Source: Proteles cristata cristata (lineage: Eukaryota; Chordata; Mammalia; Carnivora; Hyaenidae). Taken from it: 64,000 bases of DNA. The notes under the pieces are model-generated. The model was not told the origin of the DNA and did not search any database. It saw only the letters and a list, made by a program, of their open reading frames with translations. The first letter of the stretch is position 1, and each line of letters begins with the position of its first letter. Shown piece by piece: positions 11,766-23,440 of the stretch. The translations under genes were made by a program, and so were the position numbers. The stretch is taken from positions 1,597,501 through 1,661,500 of the forward strand of contig JAESUZ010003161.1 of the NCBI GenBank assembly GCA_017311185.1. Direction: 5' to 3'.

Positions 11766-11915
11766 GTTTAAATTTTTATCTCACTTAACTTTATATGATA
11801 ACTAGTTACTTAACAGTTTCATGGGAATATTCTGCTTAAATTAGGTTATAAGCTTCTAATGGACAAACACCTATAAGTCTTTTATATTTCCTCAGTGCCT
11901 ACCAGCACCTAAGGA
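11766..11915 (+). mobile_element. Possible L2 3' end
   Basis: 'ggttataagcttctaatggacaaacacctataagtcttttatatttcctcagtgcctaccagcaccta' follows the layout of the L2 3' end (gene-like 'ataagctcc..gagggcaggga...agtgcctagcac'). Diverged, so moderate to low confidence. Confidence 0.45.
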
Positions 11916-12249
11916 CATTTTTGCTCTCAATATGTAAATTCTGAAGTGAAACCATGCATTTTGTTTATACTGTTTAGCTAAAGTCTGTCTATGTAGTGAT
12001 ATGTTCATAAAAATCAATATTCTACACTTCAAAATGGTATCAAAATGACTATTGGTGATCATTTTGATTACAAAGTATTTTATTATTTTTAATAATTTTT
12101 CTATGTACAGAGTTAAAGCCATAAATTCACAGTGCTTGACAATCATGAAAAGAGCTGCTCTAAAAATACATGAAAAGAAAACTTTCTCTTTTTTAAAAAA
12201 AATTGGCAAACATTTCATGAATGAAGTAAGAATGGTTTTCTTTCTTTTA

Positions 12250-12467
12250 AAAATCTTTTAATGTTTATTTATTTATTTGAAAGAGGAAGAGAGAGCATGA
12301 GCAGCAGATGGGCAGAGAGAGAGAGAAGAGAGAGAGAATTCCAAGGAGGCTCTGTGCCATGAGGGCAGAGCCCAACACGGGGTTTGACCCCACAAACCAT
12401 GAACTTGTGACCTGAGCCAAAATCAGGAGTTGGGTGCTTAACCAACTGAGTCACCCCGGGGGTCCCA
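12250..12467 (-). mobile_element. Felid CAN SINE, minus
   Basis: Starts with the complement of the A tail, then a GA-rich tract with 'agagcatgagcagcagatgg', and ends 'accaactgagtcaccccggg'. The flanks are only loosely similar, so the target duplication has decayed. Confidence 0.87.
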
Positions 12468-12544
12468 GAACCACTTTCTTAATGATTCCAATGAGCCTGA
12501 AGAGACACTAAAGTGCACTGTCATTAACAGGAGTTTTGAATTTA

Positions 12545-12695
12545 GATGAACAATGGGCATGATTGCAGCTCACTTATTTATCAGTTGTGTGACTTCAGGG
12601 ATTTTACCTGGCTTTATCTGTGTCCTTATGTATAAAATAGGAAGAATAAGATGCACCTAATTGGGTTTAAGAAACTTAAATAAAATGAGAAATGC
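12545..12695 (+). mobile_element. MIR SINE
   Basis: 'cagttgtgtgacttcagggattttacctggctttatctgtgtcctt' and 'aaaataggaagaataagatgcacctaattgggttt' follow the MIR order. Diverged. Confidence 0.65.
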
Positions 12696-12959
12696 AAATT
12701 ACTTATCTGATAACCTGAAACTCAGATTGGTAGTAATGTATGACACGTGGTAGTTTGTGACACCACAACATCAATGATGTTTGCATCAAACACACCTTCA
12801 CTGATGATCTCCTACATATACTGATGTGCACGGGGAAAGCAAACTTGTGGAGAGAAAGGTTTGTTAAGTGCCTCCCTGGGAGGTGAGAGGAGGGAAAGAG
12901 AGGCAGAGAAGTCAGCACGGTGTCTGTTTACTACAGGAGAAGTCTCGGTATATGGTCAC

Positions 12960-13440
12960 CAACCATTCTTCCCCTTCTAAATGCATATGACACTCCTCAT
13001 GTTTAACAAGTAGAGTGTTTTCTTCCCCATCTTTTGACCAGGTTGACCTTGTGACCTTCTCTGACCAAGACTGTGGTGGAAGCTATGTTCTGGGACTTCT
13101 AAGTCAAACCTTAAGAGGTATGTCAGTTTCTGCACTCTCCTTGAAAACCTCTGGCTTGGAGGCCAGCCACCATGTTGTAAGGAAGCCCAATCTACTATAG
13201 TAAATAAGTAGAGACCACTCAGTAAGAGGCCTGAAGAATAAAAAGACCATCTTCAACATTCCACTTCCATCTGAACAGAATCACATAACTGGTCCCAGCA
13301 AACATCATATGGAGCAAAAAAACCCATCCATTAAAGCATCCGTCCTGCCTTCATTCTGACCCACAGAATCTTAAATAATGATAATTACTGTTTCAGCCAT
13401 TAAGTTTATAGATTATTTGTTTCATAACAATTGGTACTCA
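12960..13440 (+). mobile_element. MLT1-type LTR (MaLR, ERVL-related)
   Basis: Recognisable MLT1 blocks in order: 'accaggttgaccttgtgacc', 'cctctggcttggaggccagccaccatgttgtaaggaagcccaa', 'catatggagcaaaaaaaccc', 'cccacagaatcttaaataatgataattactgtttcagccattaag', then '..tttgtttcataacaattgg'. Solitary LTR; no internal retroviral sequence is attached. Confidence 0.85.
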
Positions 13441-14814
13441 CAAAAACTATCCACATTCAGGACTTATGTCCAGACTCTATGGAAAAGGGGTATTTCCCCA
13501 ATATATTCAGAACTAAGAATTCATTTGAGTCAGTGAGGCCTTGAGGACCATAGAGCAGTGCAGCCCAAAGTAGAAGCAGCAAATCAAGATATAAGGGTAG
13601 CAGTGATCTCTCCAGGGTGACCTTCAAGACACCAGCTTCAACAACGGGATGCTGAGCACACATCAGCCCTCGTTGGAGGCTGCCATAAATAGTGGAGAGG
13701 AGTTCAAGGGCAGAGAGGTGTTGTGGGGTGGTAAACCAGCAGTTCTTGTGAATATGAGCTTACAATGAGTAGATGTACAAAAATCAAAAGCCAAGTCCCA
13801 AGGAAGGGATTCTAATTGGTTCAGTTAGAATAGGTCCTCCCTCACCTTTGGACCAACAAACTTGGGGGCAGGGAGTGGCTGGTGACTGTATTGTGGTGTG
13901 AGTGTGGCTACTGGAAGTCAGGCTACGGTCCTCTGTGTGGACGGCAGGAGTGGAGGGAGGACATACCTCAGCTAAAGCTCGTTCCATTGTTTGTTTGCAT
14001 CTGTTAGAGTTTATTTTCTGCACTGCAATTATTTACACTTTATTAACCTGCCTCTTACTGAAGACCTTTATTAGACCTCTCCCTACATGCTCAGAATGTG
14101 GAAAGTCTCTGCTACAGGAGCCACTCAGTATTAGCTGCCTTTCTCCTATACCTACTGGTACATTCCACACCTGTTACTGCTCTCATTTCTAGCCATATGG
14201 ATATGTAACCTGGGTTATTAATGACAATAAGTAAGGTGTGTTTGGCACTTCACCATTCTTCAAAGTACTTTGACATAGTTATAGAATTTGTCTCTCTACA
14301 CAGTGATGGAGATGTTATAATTTTAACTGCTCAGCAGAAAAAGAAGACACAGAGGGACTGTTGATCTTCTGTGTGGGTTTTCTCAGGGTCGGAGGGAGCT
14401 GGGTCAGGTGTTGCATCTTGTCCAGCAGGTCAGGGATACCAGCTAAGGTCTGATCCAATACAGAATCACATTTACAGGGAGCCTAACTTGAAACTGAGAT
14501 GTTACTAAGGTGAAGAAGGAGGTGAATAAGTAGTAGATTCAGTGATTCTGAGAGTGGGGAGCAGGAATGGGTCACATGCACCATGCTGGCTGCTTTGAGG
14601 GGATAAAGGATTTTGCTATTAGCAGGGTTGCCCATTTGCATGGATCCCAGAGTCGTAAAGGCAGAAAAGACAGAAATGTATGGCAGCTTGAAGACGTCTG
14701 GCAGTACGGAAGGGGCTGGCATGGGGGCTTGAGACTCCGGAGGCTTTCATACCCATGAACTTCCTCCAAATCCTTCTGATTTGTCATCTTGCTACAGCTG
14801 CAAACGTGCTTGGC
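13441..14814. other. Unique sequence
   Basis: About 1.4 kb with overlapping short frames on both strands (up to 96 codons) that shadow one another. A weak MIR-like text lies near 14245-14340. No gene supported. Confidence 0.45.
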
Positions 14815-14985
14815 CTCTGAATCCCAGCCTGCCCCCTTGTTAACTGGGAAACCTTGGGCCACTTTCTTAACTCCTCCAATGCCCAGCTTCTTTTGTTGTA
14901 AAATGGGATCATGCTATCTGTCTCATGTGGGGAAGAGTGAATAAGGACATTTAAAGCACTGATCCTAATGCCTGGTGAGAAAAGG
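14815..14985 (+). mobile_element. MIR SINE
   Basis: 'gttaactgggaaaccttgggccactttcttaactcctcc', 'tgtaaaatgggatcatgct' and '...aaagcactgatcctaatgcctgg' give the MIR core and 3' region. Confidence 0.78.
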
Positions 14986-15194
14986 TCTTCCTACACGATA
15001 GCTCGCCTGGCAGCAGGAAAAGACTTTCAATTCCCCTTAATCCTGTTACATTATTAATAATGGAAAACTTTAAAGTAGAAAATGAATTTTTCCCCTCGAA
15101 TTTACACACAGCCCTGAAGACTCTGGGCCTCTTAGAATAGTAACTCTAGAACGAAGCTTTTGAAACAAGACATTGCACACACCACAGCTTAATT

Positions 15195-15350
15195 TAGAAA
15201 AGTTACTAAACTTATTTAAGCCACAGTTTCTTTGTCTTTAAAATGGGTATAATAATAACAGCTCTTTCTAGCATTGTAAGGATTCAGTGTGCACTTAGCC
15301 TAGCACTCATCGCAGAATAAATGCTCAGTGATTGTTTCCTACTGTTATGA
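15195..15350 (+). mobile_element. MIR SINE
   Basis: 'aaaagttactaaacttatttaagccacagtttctttgtctttaaaatgggtataataat' followed by 'gcagaataaatgctcagtgatt' is a clear MIR. Confidence 0.82.
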
Positions 15351-15354
15351 GTAT

Positions 15355-15500
15355 TTATGCCTGTTTACTGACCTACAGATTGGGCATAATAATATCTACT
15401 GTGAACATTAAAATGGAAATTATTTACATAGATTTATGTAGATTAATAACTGGCACGTAGTAAGCACCACACAGCCAATGCTGCTTAATTCCTACTCATT
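15355..15500 (+). mobile_element. MIR-like second copy
   Basis: 'tttactgacctacagattgggcataataatatctactgtgaa' and 'aactggcacgtagtaagcacc' repeat the MIR 3' layout just after the previous copy. Either a second MIR or a partial duplication. Confidence 0.6.
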
Positions 15501-15535
15501 ATAAATCATCGCTAATTAAGACTGATGCCCAAACA

Positions 15536-15763
15536 GGAGTGCCTGGGTGGCTCAGTCAGTGGGGCGACCGACGGCAGCTCAGGTCATGATCTTGCGGCTA
15601 GTGAGTTCCAGCCCCGCGTCCGGCTCTTTGCTGACAGCTCAGAGCCTGGAGCCTGCTTCAGAGTCTGTGTCTCCCTCTCTCTGCCCCTCACCTGCTCACA
15701 CTCTGTCTCCCTCTCTCTCTCTCTGTTTCAAAAATAAATAAACATTAAAAAAAATTTTAAAGA
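15536..15763 (+). mobile_element. Felid CAN SINE, plus
   Basis: Full-length, head 'cctgggtggctcagtcag', CT-rich tail, end 'aaaaataaataaacatt'. Target duplication 'gactgatgcccaaaca' (15520-15535) and 'gattgatgcccaaaca' (15764-15779), one mismatch. The two open frames of 64-70 codons inside are translations of the SINE itself. Confidence 0.93.
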
Positions 15764-15914
15764 GATTGATGCCCAAACAAATAATAATGTTCATAACTAC
15801 TTGGTGTTCATATCTGATGGAAGAGGTTCCTGATATCTAGAAATTTGGAGAGGTGAATCTCTATTTGGAGAGATACAGGTGCAGGTGATTTAAGAAAAGG
15901 TAAGGTGATTTAAT

Positions 15915-15939
15915 GGGGCTCCTAGGTGGCTTAGTGAGT
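15915..15939 (+). mobile_element. SINE head-only remnant between target repeats
   Basis: About 25 bases, 'ggggctcctaggtggctta' onward, matching the first bases of the felid SINE, with no body or A tail. They sit between two 24-bp direct repeats (15891-15914 and 15940-15963) that differ at one base. The simplest reading is a full SINE that lost all but its 5' end by an internal deletion. Confidence 0.7.
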
Positions 15940-15963
15940 TAAGAAGAGGTAAGGTGATTTAAT

Positions 15964-17325
15964 ATGCAAGGTTATATTCTCAGCTGCAAAAATAAACTTA
16001 AAATTACTAATAGCCAATAAAGATGAAGTAGGATTTAAGGTGACACTGATAAACAGCTGCCACAGGCTGTGGTCGAGTGGAATAGCCATATGTGTGTGAG
16101 TGGCCACCAGGAAAACCAACTCACACCATGTTTTCCACACCCCAAACAAGAGGGTGGAGATTTTGTCTTAATCCCCGACATCCTTGAGGACAAAGGAATT
16201 GTTAAACGTCATTCACTACCTAATACTTCACCATATGTAAGGTAGGCTGTACAATAAATTCTGGCATGGGTTCAAAGACTGATGAAAATAGTATTGCAAA
16301 TTAGCTTACGCTGCTTTCGATTGGTCTTCCTAGCAAATCCGTAATGAAGGAACTATATGAGAGAATAACGGTAATCAATCAGAAGACCTACTTCCTGGTT
16401 CTCTCCAGAAGTTAGATGGTCAGCCTTGAGGTCCGGGAGCTGAATTCCCTTCAATAGGCTAGAGCACAAGTTTATCATTATTCAAGGGGCTTGCTTTATC
16501 ATATATGCTGGTTCTCCCTATGACAAATTACACACTCCTGTGCTCCTATCACATCATGTATATTGCAAAGAGACTGGGCTGTACGCAGTCTGCCAAAATA
16601 GGTCATCATCCACTTTGTAGCACAATAGCATAGATTAGACTTTGATCATCAGCTTGTAATCATTTTTGAATAGTTATTCACCGTTATATAAAGAATTGCA
16701 GAATAAGCATTGTTCTTGTTGTGGAGCTTCTATACAGAAAGTACTGAGAGGTAAAATATTGGCATTTAAAATTAAAGGAATAAAAGATGCATAAGCTGTT
16801 TAATGTATAGATAAAAGAAGAATTCAGAGGTCTTCTTTAAATAAGGAATTCATTTTCTAAGAAACAGCTTCAATTAAAAATATCTGACAAATAAAAAAGA
16901 GAATTTTAAAGCATTTTGACAAAAGATTTAATAATTTAACATATTTCTTCTTTTCCTTTGAAAGAATGTAAAAATGTAAATTTCATTTACTCAGATGTGA
17001 TGATATAGGCCCATAGGATTGTTTTTAAAAGGAGTAAGACTCCTGAAGTTATTATATTGAAAGAGTAGAGACTTGGAATATAACAAAGAAAAATAAAATC
17101 TAAAGAATTGTGGAATTAAGTCAGGTATATGACTGACAGATAATTTTGTAAGAAGACATCCTAATGCTAATGAAGAATTTGGGGCGGGGGGGATGAAGAA
17201 TACGTCTATAATATGAGATATTTTATAACTTGTGTGGAGATTTAGAGAAATACTAAAAATGTTAAGCTTTAACCAAGAGGTAAAGGTTTAAGACAAACTG
17301 AAAACAATTCAAAAACAGTTTTAAA
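15964..17325. other. Unique AT-rich sequence
   Basis: About 1.36 kb. No recognised repeat or gene. A short G run occurs near 17182-17191. Confidence 0.45.
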
Positions 17326-17326
17326 G

Positions 17327-17485
17327 GGTGCCTGGTGGCTCAGTTGGTTAAGTGTCCGACTTTGGCTCAGATCACACTCTCACAGTTTGTGGGTTTGAGG
17401 CCCATGTCAGGCTCTGTGCTGATGGCTCAGAGCCTGGAACCTGCTTCAGATTCTGTGTCTCCCTCTCTTCGCCCTTCCCCTGCTT

Positions 17486-17523
<38 letters not shown>

Positions 17524-17590
17524 ACGCACACACACACATTCTCTCTCTCTCTCTCTCATTCTCTCTCTCCAAAATAAAACATTTTACAAA
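17327..17590 (+). mobile_element. Felid CAN SINE with expanded CA and CT tail
   Basis: Standard head 'gggtgcctggtggctcag' and body. The tail has expanded into a (CA)n/(GC-interrupted) tract at about 17487-17538 and a CT-rich tract to about 17571. Open frames on both strands through this copy come from the tail repeats and are not genes. Confidence 0.9.
17487..17538 (+). repeat. (CA)n microsatellite inside SINE tail
   Basis: Dinucleotide run with a few G interruptions, followed by a CT run. Likely length-polymorphic. Confidence 0.9.
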
Positions 17591-18313
17591 AGGCATATTT
17601 AAAAACATGACTAATTTGAAAGAAACATCTGTGGCACTGACATCTTGATAGGTGGCAAAGTTGTGCAAATGTGGTTATGTATTCCATTCGAGCCATTCAA
17701 ACTCCACAGGTAGATGGATTAGGTTCACATTTGTGTCATCTATGATGGAAGGGAAGTTTTCAGTCACTATGTACCAGTGTGTAACATACCACATGTTCTC
17801 ATCTGTACGTGGAAATAGGGAACAAGAAGGGGAAAGAACTTTGGCTCTTTCTTTTCCCTCTTTCCACGACTTTTCTTACTCTCTCTGACTGTGTCTTACC
17901 AGAGGCAGTGCTCCGGTAGATCAGGAAAGCGGATGGAGCAACATGTGACACTTGATATGGCTATGAATTAACATCCACCAGCATATTCGTCACGTACCTT
18001 GATCTGTTAAGATCAAGGGATTTCCAAGAGACAGTTCTGGCTTCCCAGAGCTGCTTAATTACAGTACGGGTGCTTTCCTCCATCACAAGAATGAGTGTGA
18101 ACAATAATAATAACAGCAATGATAACATGAATAATAATAATAAGCAATAGCTAATAACCAAAAATTTGCCTCATAAGCAGACATTTACTTATCAACCCTT
18201 GCATCAAGAATCTGAGTTTCTACTGTAGTCTCCTGTACTCTGACCAAAACTTACCCCAAACTAATAAAACATAAATTATATCAAATGATTATTTATTAGG
18301 AAACTGTTGCAGG
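17591..18313. other. Unique sequence with an ATA-rich patch
   Basis: No gene recognised. An imperfect (AAT)n patch lies near 18100-18145. Confidence 0.4.
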
Positions 18314-18333
18314 TTTAAGACAAAATCACTTTA

Positions 18334-18550
18334 GGGGCGCCTGGGTGGCTTAGTCGGTTAAGCGTCCGACTTTCGCTTAGGTCATGATCTCGCGGTTCGT
18401 GGGTTCGAGCCCCGCGTCGGGCTCTGTGCTGACTGCCAGCTCGGAGCCTGGAGCCTGTTTCAGTCTGCGACTCCCTCTCTCTCTGACCCTCCCCTGCTCG
18501 CTCTGTCTCTCTCTCTCTCCTAGAAATAAATAAAACATTAAAAAAAAAAT
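18334..18550 (+). mobile_element. Young felid SINE (SINEC_Fc type)
   Basis: Near-consensus copy with head 'ggggcgcctgggtggcttag', B box 'gggttcgagccccgcgtcgg', the young-subset text 'gctgactgccagctcggag', and tail 'ctagaaataaataaaacatt'. It is flanked by a perfect 20-bp target duplication, 'tttaagacaaaatcacttta' (18314-18333 and 18551-18570). Perfect repeats and high CpG retention mark a recent insertion that could be polymorphic. Confidence 0.95.
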
Positions 18551-18570
18551 TTTAAGACAAAATCACTTTA

Positions 18571-19621
18571 TCATTAGGTTTATATATACAAACTCTATGC
18601 AAGAAATAGAATATATATATGCTTACATATTTCTTCTTCTAATTTTATCATTCTTGCTCATTCTGTACATGCAGAATAACTCTTTGAAATTGAACAAGTA
18701 GTACCTTAGTTGTAGAGACAAATTCCTATTCTTAGACTGACCTCAGAATAGCCAAGACAATTGCCCCACATTTTCTTGGATATTCTCAGCTCAGAGGCAA
18801 TCATATTCATACATCAAGGGCCCCAAACCAGTTCTGTCAACATTAGCTCCTACCAAAAAGGAAAACCAATTCAAGCAAGAGTGGGATACAACATGGTTTT
18901 TAAATACTGCTTTCTATAAAAATGACGAAGTATTCTAGGAGATTCTAGAAGTTTCCAGGTTTGGGAAAGGAAAGATAGAAGGTGCATCTGGAACATTTTG
19001 TTACGTCAGAGAGGGAGGAAGATATCATGCTACTGGAGACATGTCAAAGAGAGAGGGAAGAGCTCCTACTAGCTATGGATTTGACAATTGCAGTGTCAAA
19101 TAAAATAATGACTGCAGTGGGTTAAAATATATAAAGTATTTTAAAAGTCTGAGTTTATGGTTAGCTAAAAGAATTTTTTAACTTTATTTATTATTATTAC
19201 TTTTTAAATTAAAAAATGTTTAAATCCTTATTGATTACCACTAGAGGTTGCTAGGGTACCAACTCATTATTCTAAAAGTTATTTCTAAAAGTGAAGTTGA
19301 TGTAGGAGGAAGAACTGAGCATTTATACCACCTCTCCTGCATAAACTATGTTTTATGATAAACAAAGAGAATCCTACTATATTGAAGAATTCTAGCTCAT
19401 AAAAAACAGAAGGAATGACAGAATCAGACACTCATCATATTGCAACTTCTAGTTGAAATAATGTATTAAGCCAATAATAATCAATGAGTGCTACCCTTAT
19501 TGAAAGGCCAATAAGGAGCCTTGAAATGGTGGACCAGGCTGACAGTATCCAACACAATTTTAACAGCACTATAAGGGACTGACAGACATTATGTGTTTTC
19601 CTGATACAATGTAAAGGGAAT
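18571..19621. other. Unique AT-rich sequence
   Basis: No gene or repeat recognised in about 1 kb. Confidence 0.4.
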
Positions 19622-19630
19622 ACACAGCAC

Positions 19631-19683
19631 CATTTTAAAAAAGAAATTTTATTAGAGAGAGAGTGTGAGTTGGGAAGAGGAGC

Positions 19684-19724
<41 letters not shown>

Positions 19725-19834
19725 AAGTCTTAAGCAGGCTTTACTCTGGGCATGGATTCCATCACCCTGGGATCATGACCTGAGCCAAAATCAAGAGTCT
19801 GATGGTCAACCGACTGAGACACCCAGGTGCCCCA
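19631..19834 (-). mobile_element. CAN SINE, minus, with (GA)n expansion
   Basis: Ends 'accgactgagacacccaggtgcccc'. An uninterrupted GA run at about 19688-19721 is the complement of the CT tail. Target duplication 'acacagcac' (19622-19630 and 19835-19843). Confidence 0.88.
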
Positions 19835-19843
19835 ACACAGCAC

Positions 19844-20501
19844 TACTTATAAAGCTCTCTTGCCAAAAATATAACCTAAATCTCATCTACCCCCTAAATC
19901 TAAAACCAGTTAACACAAAAATTCCAGGAGAGAGGAATACGGCACAGAGGCTCATGAAGATGCTGTCAGCCAAATTCTCCATGTGGGTAACTACAGAAGG
20001 CAAAGACCTGATACTGTGGCAAATCAATAGCAAGAAGAAATGGAGAGAGGAAGACACACGATGAATTAAGAAACTTCTATCACAACACCAAACAAATACA
20101 AACTTTGCATGTATTCCAATTTGAACAAAATAAAGTAACTTTAAAAAAATGCATCTTTGAGAAATTTGAACATGAGCTGAGCATTAAATAATTTTTTGAA
20201 ATATTGATTTTGTTAGGTGTGACAATGGTGCTGAGGTTACAGTTTTTAAAAAACTCTTTAGATTTTAGCAGTGAAATATTTATGAATGAGATGGGGGATC
20301 TGGATTAAAGTACTTTCTTGTTGACTATTTTCCACCAACAAGTCTTCAGTACTCTCTCTTATAGAATCATTTTCTAGCTACTAAAGAGATTTATTAAAAG
20401 AAGAAGCAGTACAGAGTTGTAAAAGGACAGAGGTTTTAAAATTTTTGCCTAAATCTTAGGTGTCACTCTGTTATTCCCTTCTTCTCTAGGCTTATCATTA
20501 C
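19844..20501. other. Unique sequence
   Basis: No gene or repeat recognised. Confidence 0.4.
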
Positions 20502-20517
20502 AAGCTGACCTCTCTCC

Positions 20518-20748
20518 TTTTTTTAAAAAAATAGAATTAGCATTTTCATTTTATTTATTTCTGAGAGAGAGAGAGAACGTGAGCAGGGGAGGGTCAGAGA
20601 GAGAGGGAGACACAGAATCCGAAACAGGCTCCAGGCTCTGAGCTGGCAGTCAGCACAGAGCCCGACGCAGGGCTCGAACCCACGAACCGTGAGATCATGA
20701 CCTGAACCAAAGTCGGGCGCTCAACTGACTGAGCCACCCAGGTGCCCC
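20518..20748 (-). mobile_element. Felid SINE, minus
   Basis: Reverse copy ending 'gactgagccacccaggtgcccc'. It carries 'gagctggcagtcagcacagag', the complement of the 'ctgactgccagctc' form. Flanks 'aagctgacctctctcct' (from 20502) and 'aagctggcctcttttct' (from 20749) are a slightly diverged target duplication. Confidence 0.9.
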
Positions 20749-20765
20749 AAGCTGGCCTCTTTTCT

Positions 20766-22798
20766 GGACTGTCCTTGTAAAAGAGACCATTCGTTTCCCA
20801 CAGTCGAGAGTGTCACTGCCCTTCTGAGTAACATTTTTGCCAGGGGCTGGACGACCTAACTGGGTGGAATCCCAGGGAGTTCAGACCTGAGGGCTGGTCT
20901 CCCCTGCACACTGTCCCTATCAAGGGCAGAAAGTGAGAGTAAGGAAACGGAAGGAAAGAGAATCACCATGTTTAACATAGAGGCCAGGAATCTGAATAAG
21001 CTCCCTCTAAAACCAAATCCCCAGAATCCCACGTAATCAAAATGAAACGATCATCTGAATTAAGGTACAAAATAAGGAGATATTTTCTCCTCTTTGGTTC
21101 TATACTTAGGGGTGAAGTGGAGATGTCATAATTATCTGGTAAATTGATTCCCTCTATTCCAGCAAATTGAACCATTCAGGGATCCGATGGCTTCTGAATT
21201 ATCTGGACTGCTTACCCATACTAATCATGAATATTTATGAAATCTGAACCTCGCTTTGTGCTCTGTAAACACAGCCTGAATTATTCAGATTGTTTGTCTA
21301 TACTGTAATAAATGGAAAAATTCTCCTTGTACCTTATTTTTAGTATTTAAAAATGGGCACTATAATGTTAAGGACAAAATAAGACAAAGGCATTTGCCTC
21401 TCTTTATTATATAGCACCCCGTTGGCCACATTTGTATCTGTGAAATGATTTGTTTATGTTAAACATATAGTTTGTGTTTGAGAGTTCAACAGTGTTTAAC
21501 CTATGGTGATGCTTCGAATTAGTTAAGCCTTTAAAACATTTCACTGATTGTGTAATTCAGTCAGAGAGCCTGGCAGGAGATTAATTGGAAACATATGTGA
21601 CACAGTGGCATCATAAGCGCTTCCCCCACAAGAGGCAGGGATTTGTTCTGTGCTGTTCCAGAGCTACATGGGCAGGGCAGTGGTCAGCTCCTGCCAGGCA
21701 GTGAACACAGCCCGAAGGCTGGAACCCCAGAGATACGCTTCAGGTGAACATTTTACAAATGGGGCGTAATGACACATTGTTTTACAATTAAAGCAGCAGG
21801 AAGAGAAAGCTAAGTGATCTTTGTTGTTTTCTTCCAGAGCCTATGTCTGTTTGCGTACGTGTGTGTATGCGTGCATTTGTCTTATATACACAACTTATAC
21901 ATACACTACACTTATATATATATTTTTTTCTTCAGCGCAGTACCTGCAAGGTGGCTTTAGCACACCAGTGAAGTAAAACCTGTTTTATGTTGTCGGTTTG
22001 GCACAATTCTGCGGGCAGGTGAATGGCAGTCCATCTGGTGTGAGTTGTTTTATTTCCGGTTTTACTGTGCAGGGAAATGAGCCGTTTTGATGATATACAT
22101 AGACAGCACCCCCACTTCCTGAGTTGCTGATGGATTATATTGCATTGTAAGTCTAAGCGAAGAAGAGGGCAAGTGGATTCTTTGGGCTGTTAACAGTAGC
22201 AATGCTTTAACTCTGAGACTTGAGCTTTAAACACAGAGAGAGTAGAGTTGGGTCTACTAGAGCTGGGTTCAAATTCAAAAGCTTTGCACTCTAGACCTTT
22301 TATTATGCTGTATTTGGTGGTGTTTAGTTAGGGTATTTGTGTTACAAAATATGCATTTATGTTATTTATACAAAATGGGCTTATGGGAGGAAAAACCTCT
22401 TTCATGCAGTTTGGTACACAACTTCCATAGATGGTGAGCTCCGTGTGGTGTATCTCTGTCAGTCATAGATGACCTAGGCTGGAAATGGTGGCCCTAATTG
22501 GCTATGAAAACAAGGGACTCTGCCAATCACCTGGTGACAGACCTTGGAGACAGCACTGGGGGAAGATCTAACTACCCGCTCCAAACTCCAATGAACCACG
22601 TGACTATTGCAGTATTGAATGAGAAACTCCTTCAGAAAAAAAAATGCCCTGAAGGTGTAGGGAAAAAATGCACTCGTGTTATTTTTTTAAATTATTTATA
22701 CTTATTTATTTATTTCGCCCAGGTTATTTTGAATTGGAAATAAATTGTCAAAGATATCCATCCACCCCCCAAAGCATGAAAATGGTCAATAGAGTAAA
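20766..22798. other. Repeat-poor unique block (about 2 kb)
   Basis: I find no interspersed repeat here, which is unusual for this window. Stretches such as 21180-21330 and 21480-21820 have balanced composition and regulatory-looking short motifs ('gattaattgg', 'ggcgtaatgacac'). No open frame with splice context was found. Confidence 0.45.
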
Positions 22799-22826
22799 AC
22801 AAACAAACAACAACAACAAAAAAACA
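22799..22826 (+). repeat. A-rich (CAA)n/(AAAC)n simple repeat
   Basis: Short run of 'caaacaaacaacaacaac' followed by A-rich sequence. Confidence 0.8.
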
Positions 22827-22859
22827 CCCACATGATAATATTCTCTATTCCTCTTGGTT

Positions 22860-23185
22860 TAGTTCTCAGCTGAAGTGGGGCCTTCATTGGAACGCCCAGT
22901 TCCCATGGCAGTGTGCTTCATCAAATCCGGACCAAGCGACTTCAACAGTGGTGCACTCCGGGATGTGGACACGTTCGGTGAAGGAACTCTCTCCCAGCTG
23001 CCTTGAGAGAGAGCGCATTCCATCTGAATGGAGCACACGGCCTCTGTGGAGGCTGAGGCAGACGACTCCCTCAGCCAGAGCTGACACACTCTACCGGAGA
23101 CTGGGGGGTGGGGGGAGGGGGGTATTCCTTCAAGGCTGCAGGTGTGAGATGGGCATGCCTGCCGCAGCAGGTTGTGTTGAGAGTG
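22860..23185. other. Unique, moderately GC-rich sequence
   Basis: A 139-codon minus frame and a 111-codon plus frame overlap here on opposite strands. Neither has a recognisable domain. A G-rich tract at 23101-23120 could form a quadruplex. I do not call a gene. Confidence 0.4.
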
Positions 23186-23440
23186 GCCTTGTGGCTTACA
23201 GATGGTTCCTTTCTCTGTGTTCTCACGTGGTCGACAAAGAGCAAGCTCTGGTCTTCTCTTACAGAGACTTGAATACACAGTGAGGCCCTCACTCTCATGA
23301 CCTGACTTAAACCTAATTACTTCTCAAGGACCTTCACACTTCAAAGACCATCACAATGGCGCAAGAGCGTCAACATAAGGATATGGGGGCACACAAATAC
23401 TCTGTCCATCGCACTCATCTGAACAGCCCGATTGAAGAAA
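23186..23440. mobile_element. Ancient interspersed repeat, family not named
   Basis: 'gcttacagatggttcctttctctgtgttctcacgtgg', 'agctctggtcttctctta', 'cctcactctcatgacctgacttaaacctaattacttctcaaggacc', 'catcacaatgg', '...ggcacacaaatactctgtcc' follow in the order of a very common old mammalian repeat. I recognise the text but not with certainty the family. Confidence 0.55.

Noticed and set aside
15525..15741. Two plus frames of 64-70 codons
   Set aside because: Both are translations of a CAN SINE; similar frames recur at 6708, 17335, 25340 and in reverse copies.
17372..17668. 98-codon frames on both strands
   Set aside because: Generated by the CA/CT repeat tail of a SINE.
18340..18412. Possible tRNA-Lys gene
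   Set aside because: The tRNA-like head of the SINE has A- and B-box-like text but no intact cloverleaf and continues directly into the SINE body and tail.
22859..23283. Overlapping 139-codon minus and 111-codon plus frames
   Set aside because: They occupy the same GC-richer DNA on opposite strands, and their right ends fall into an old interspersed repeat.
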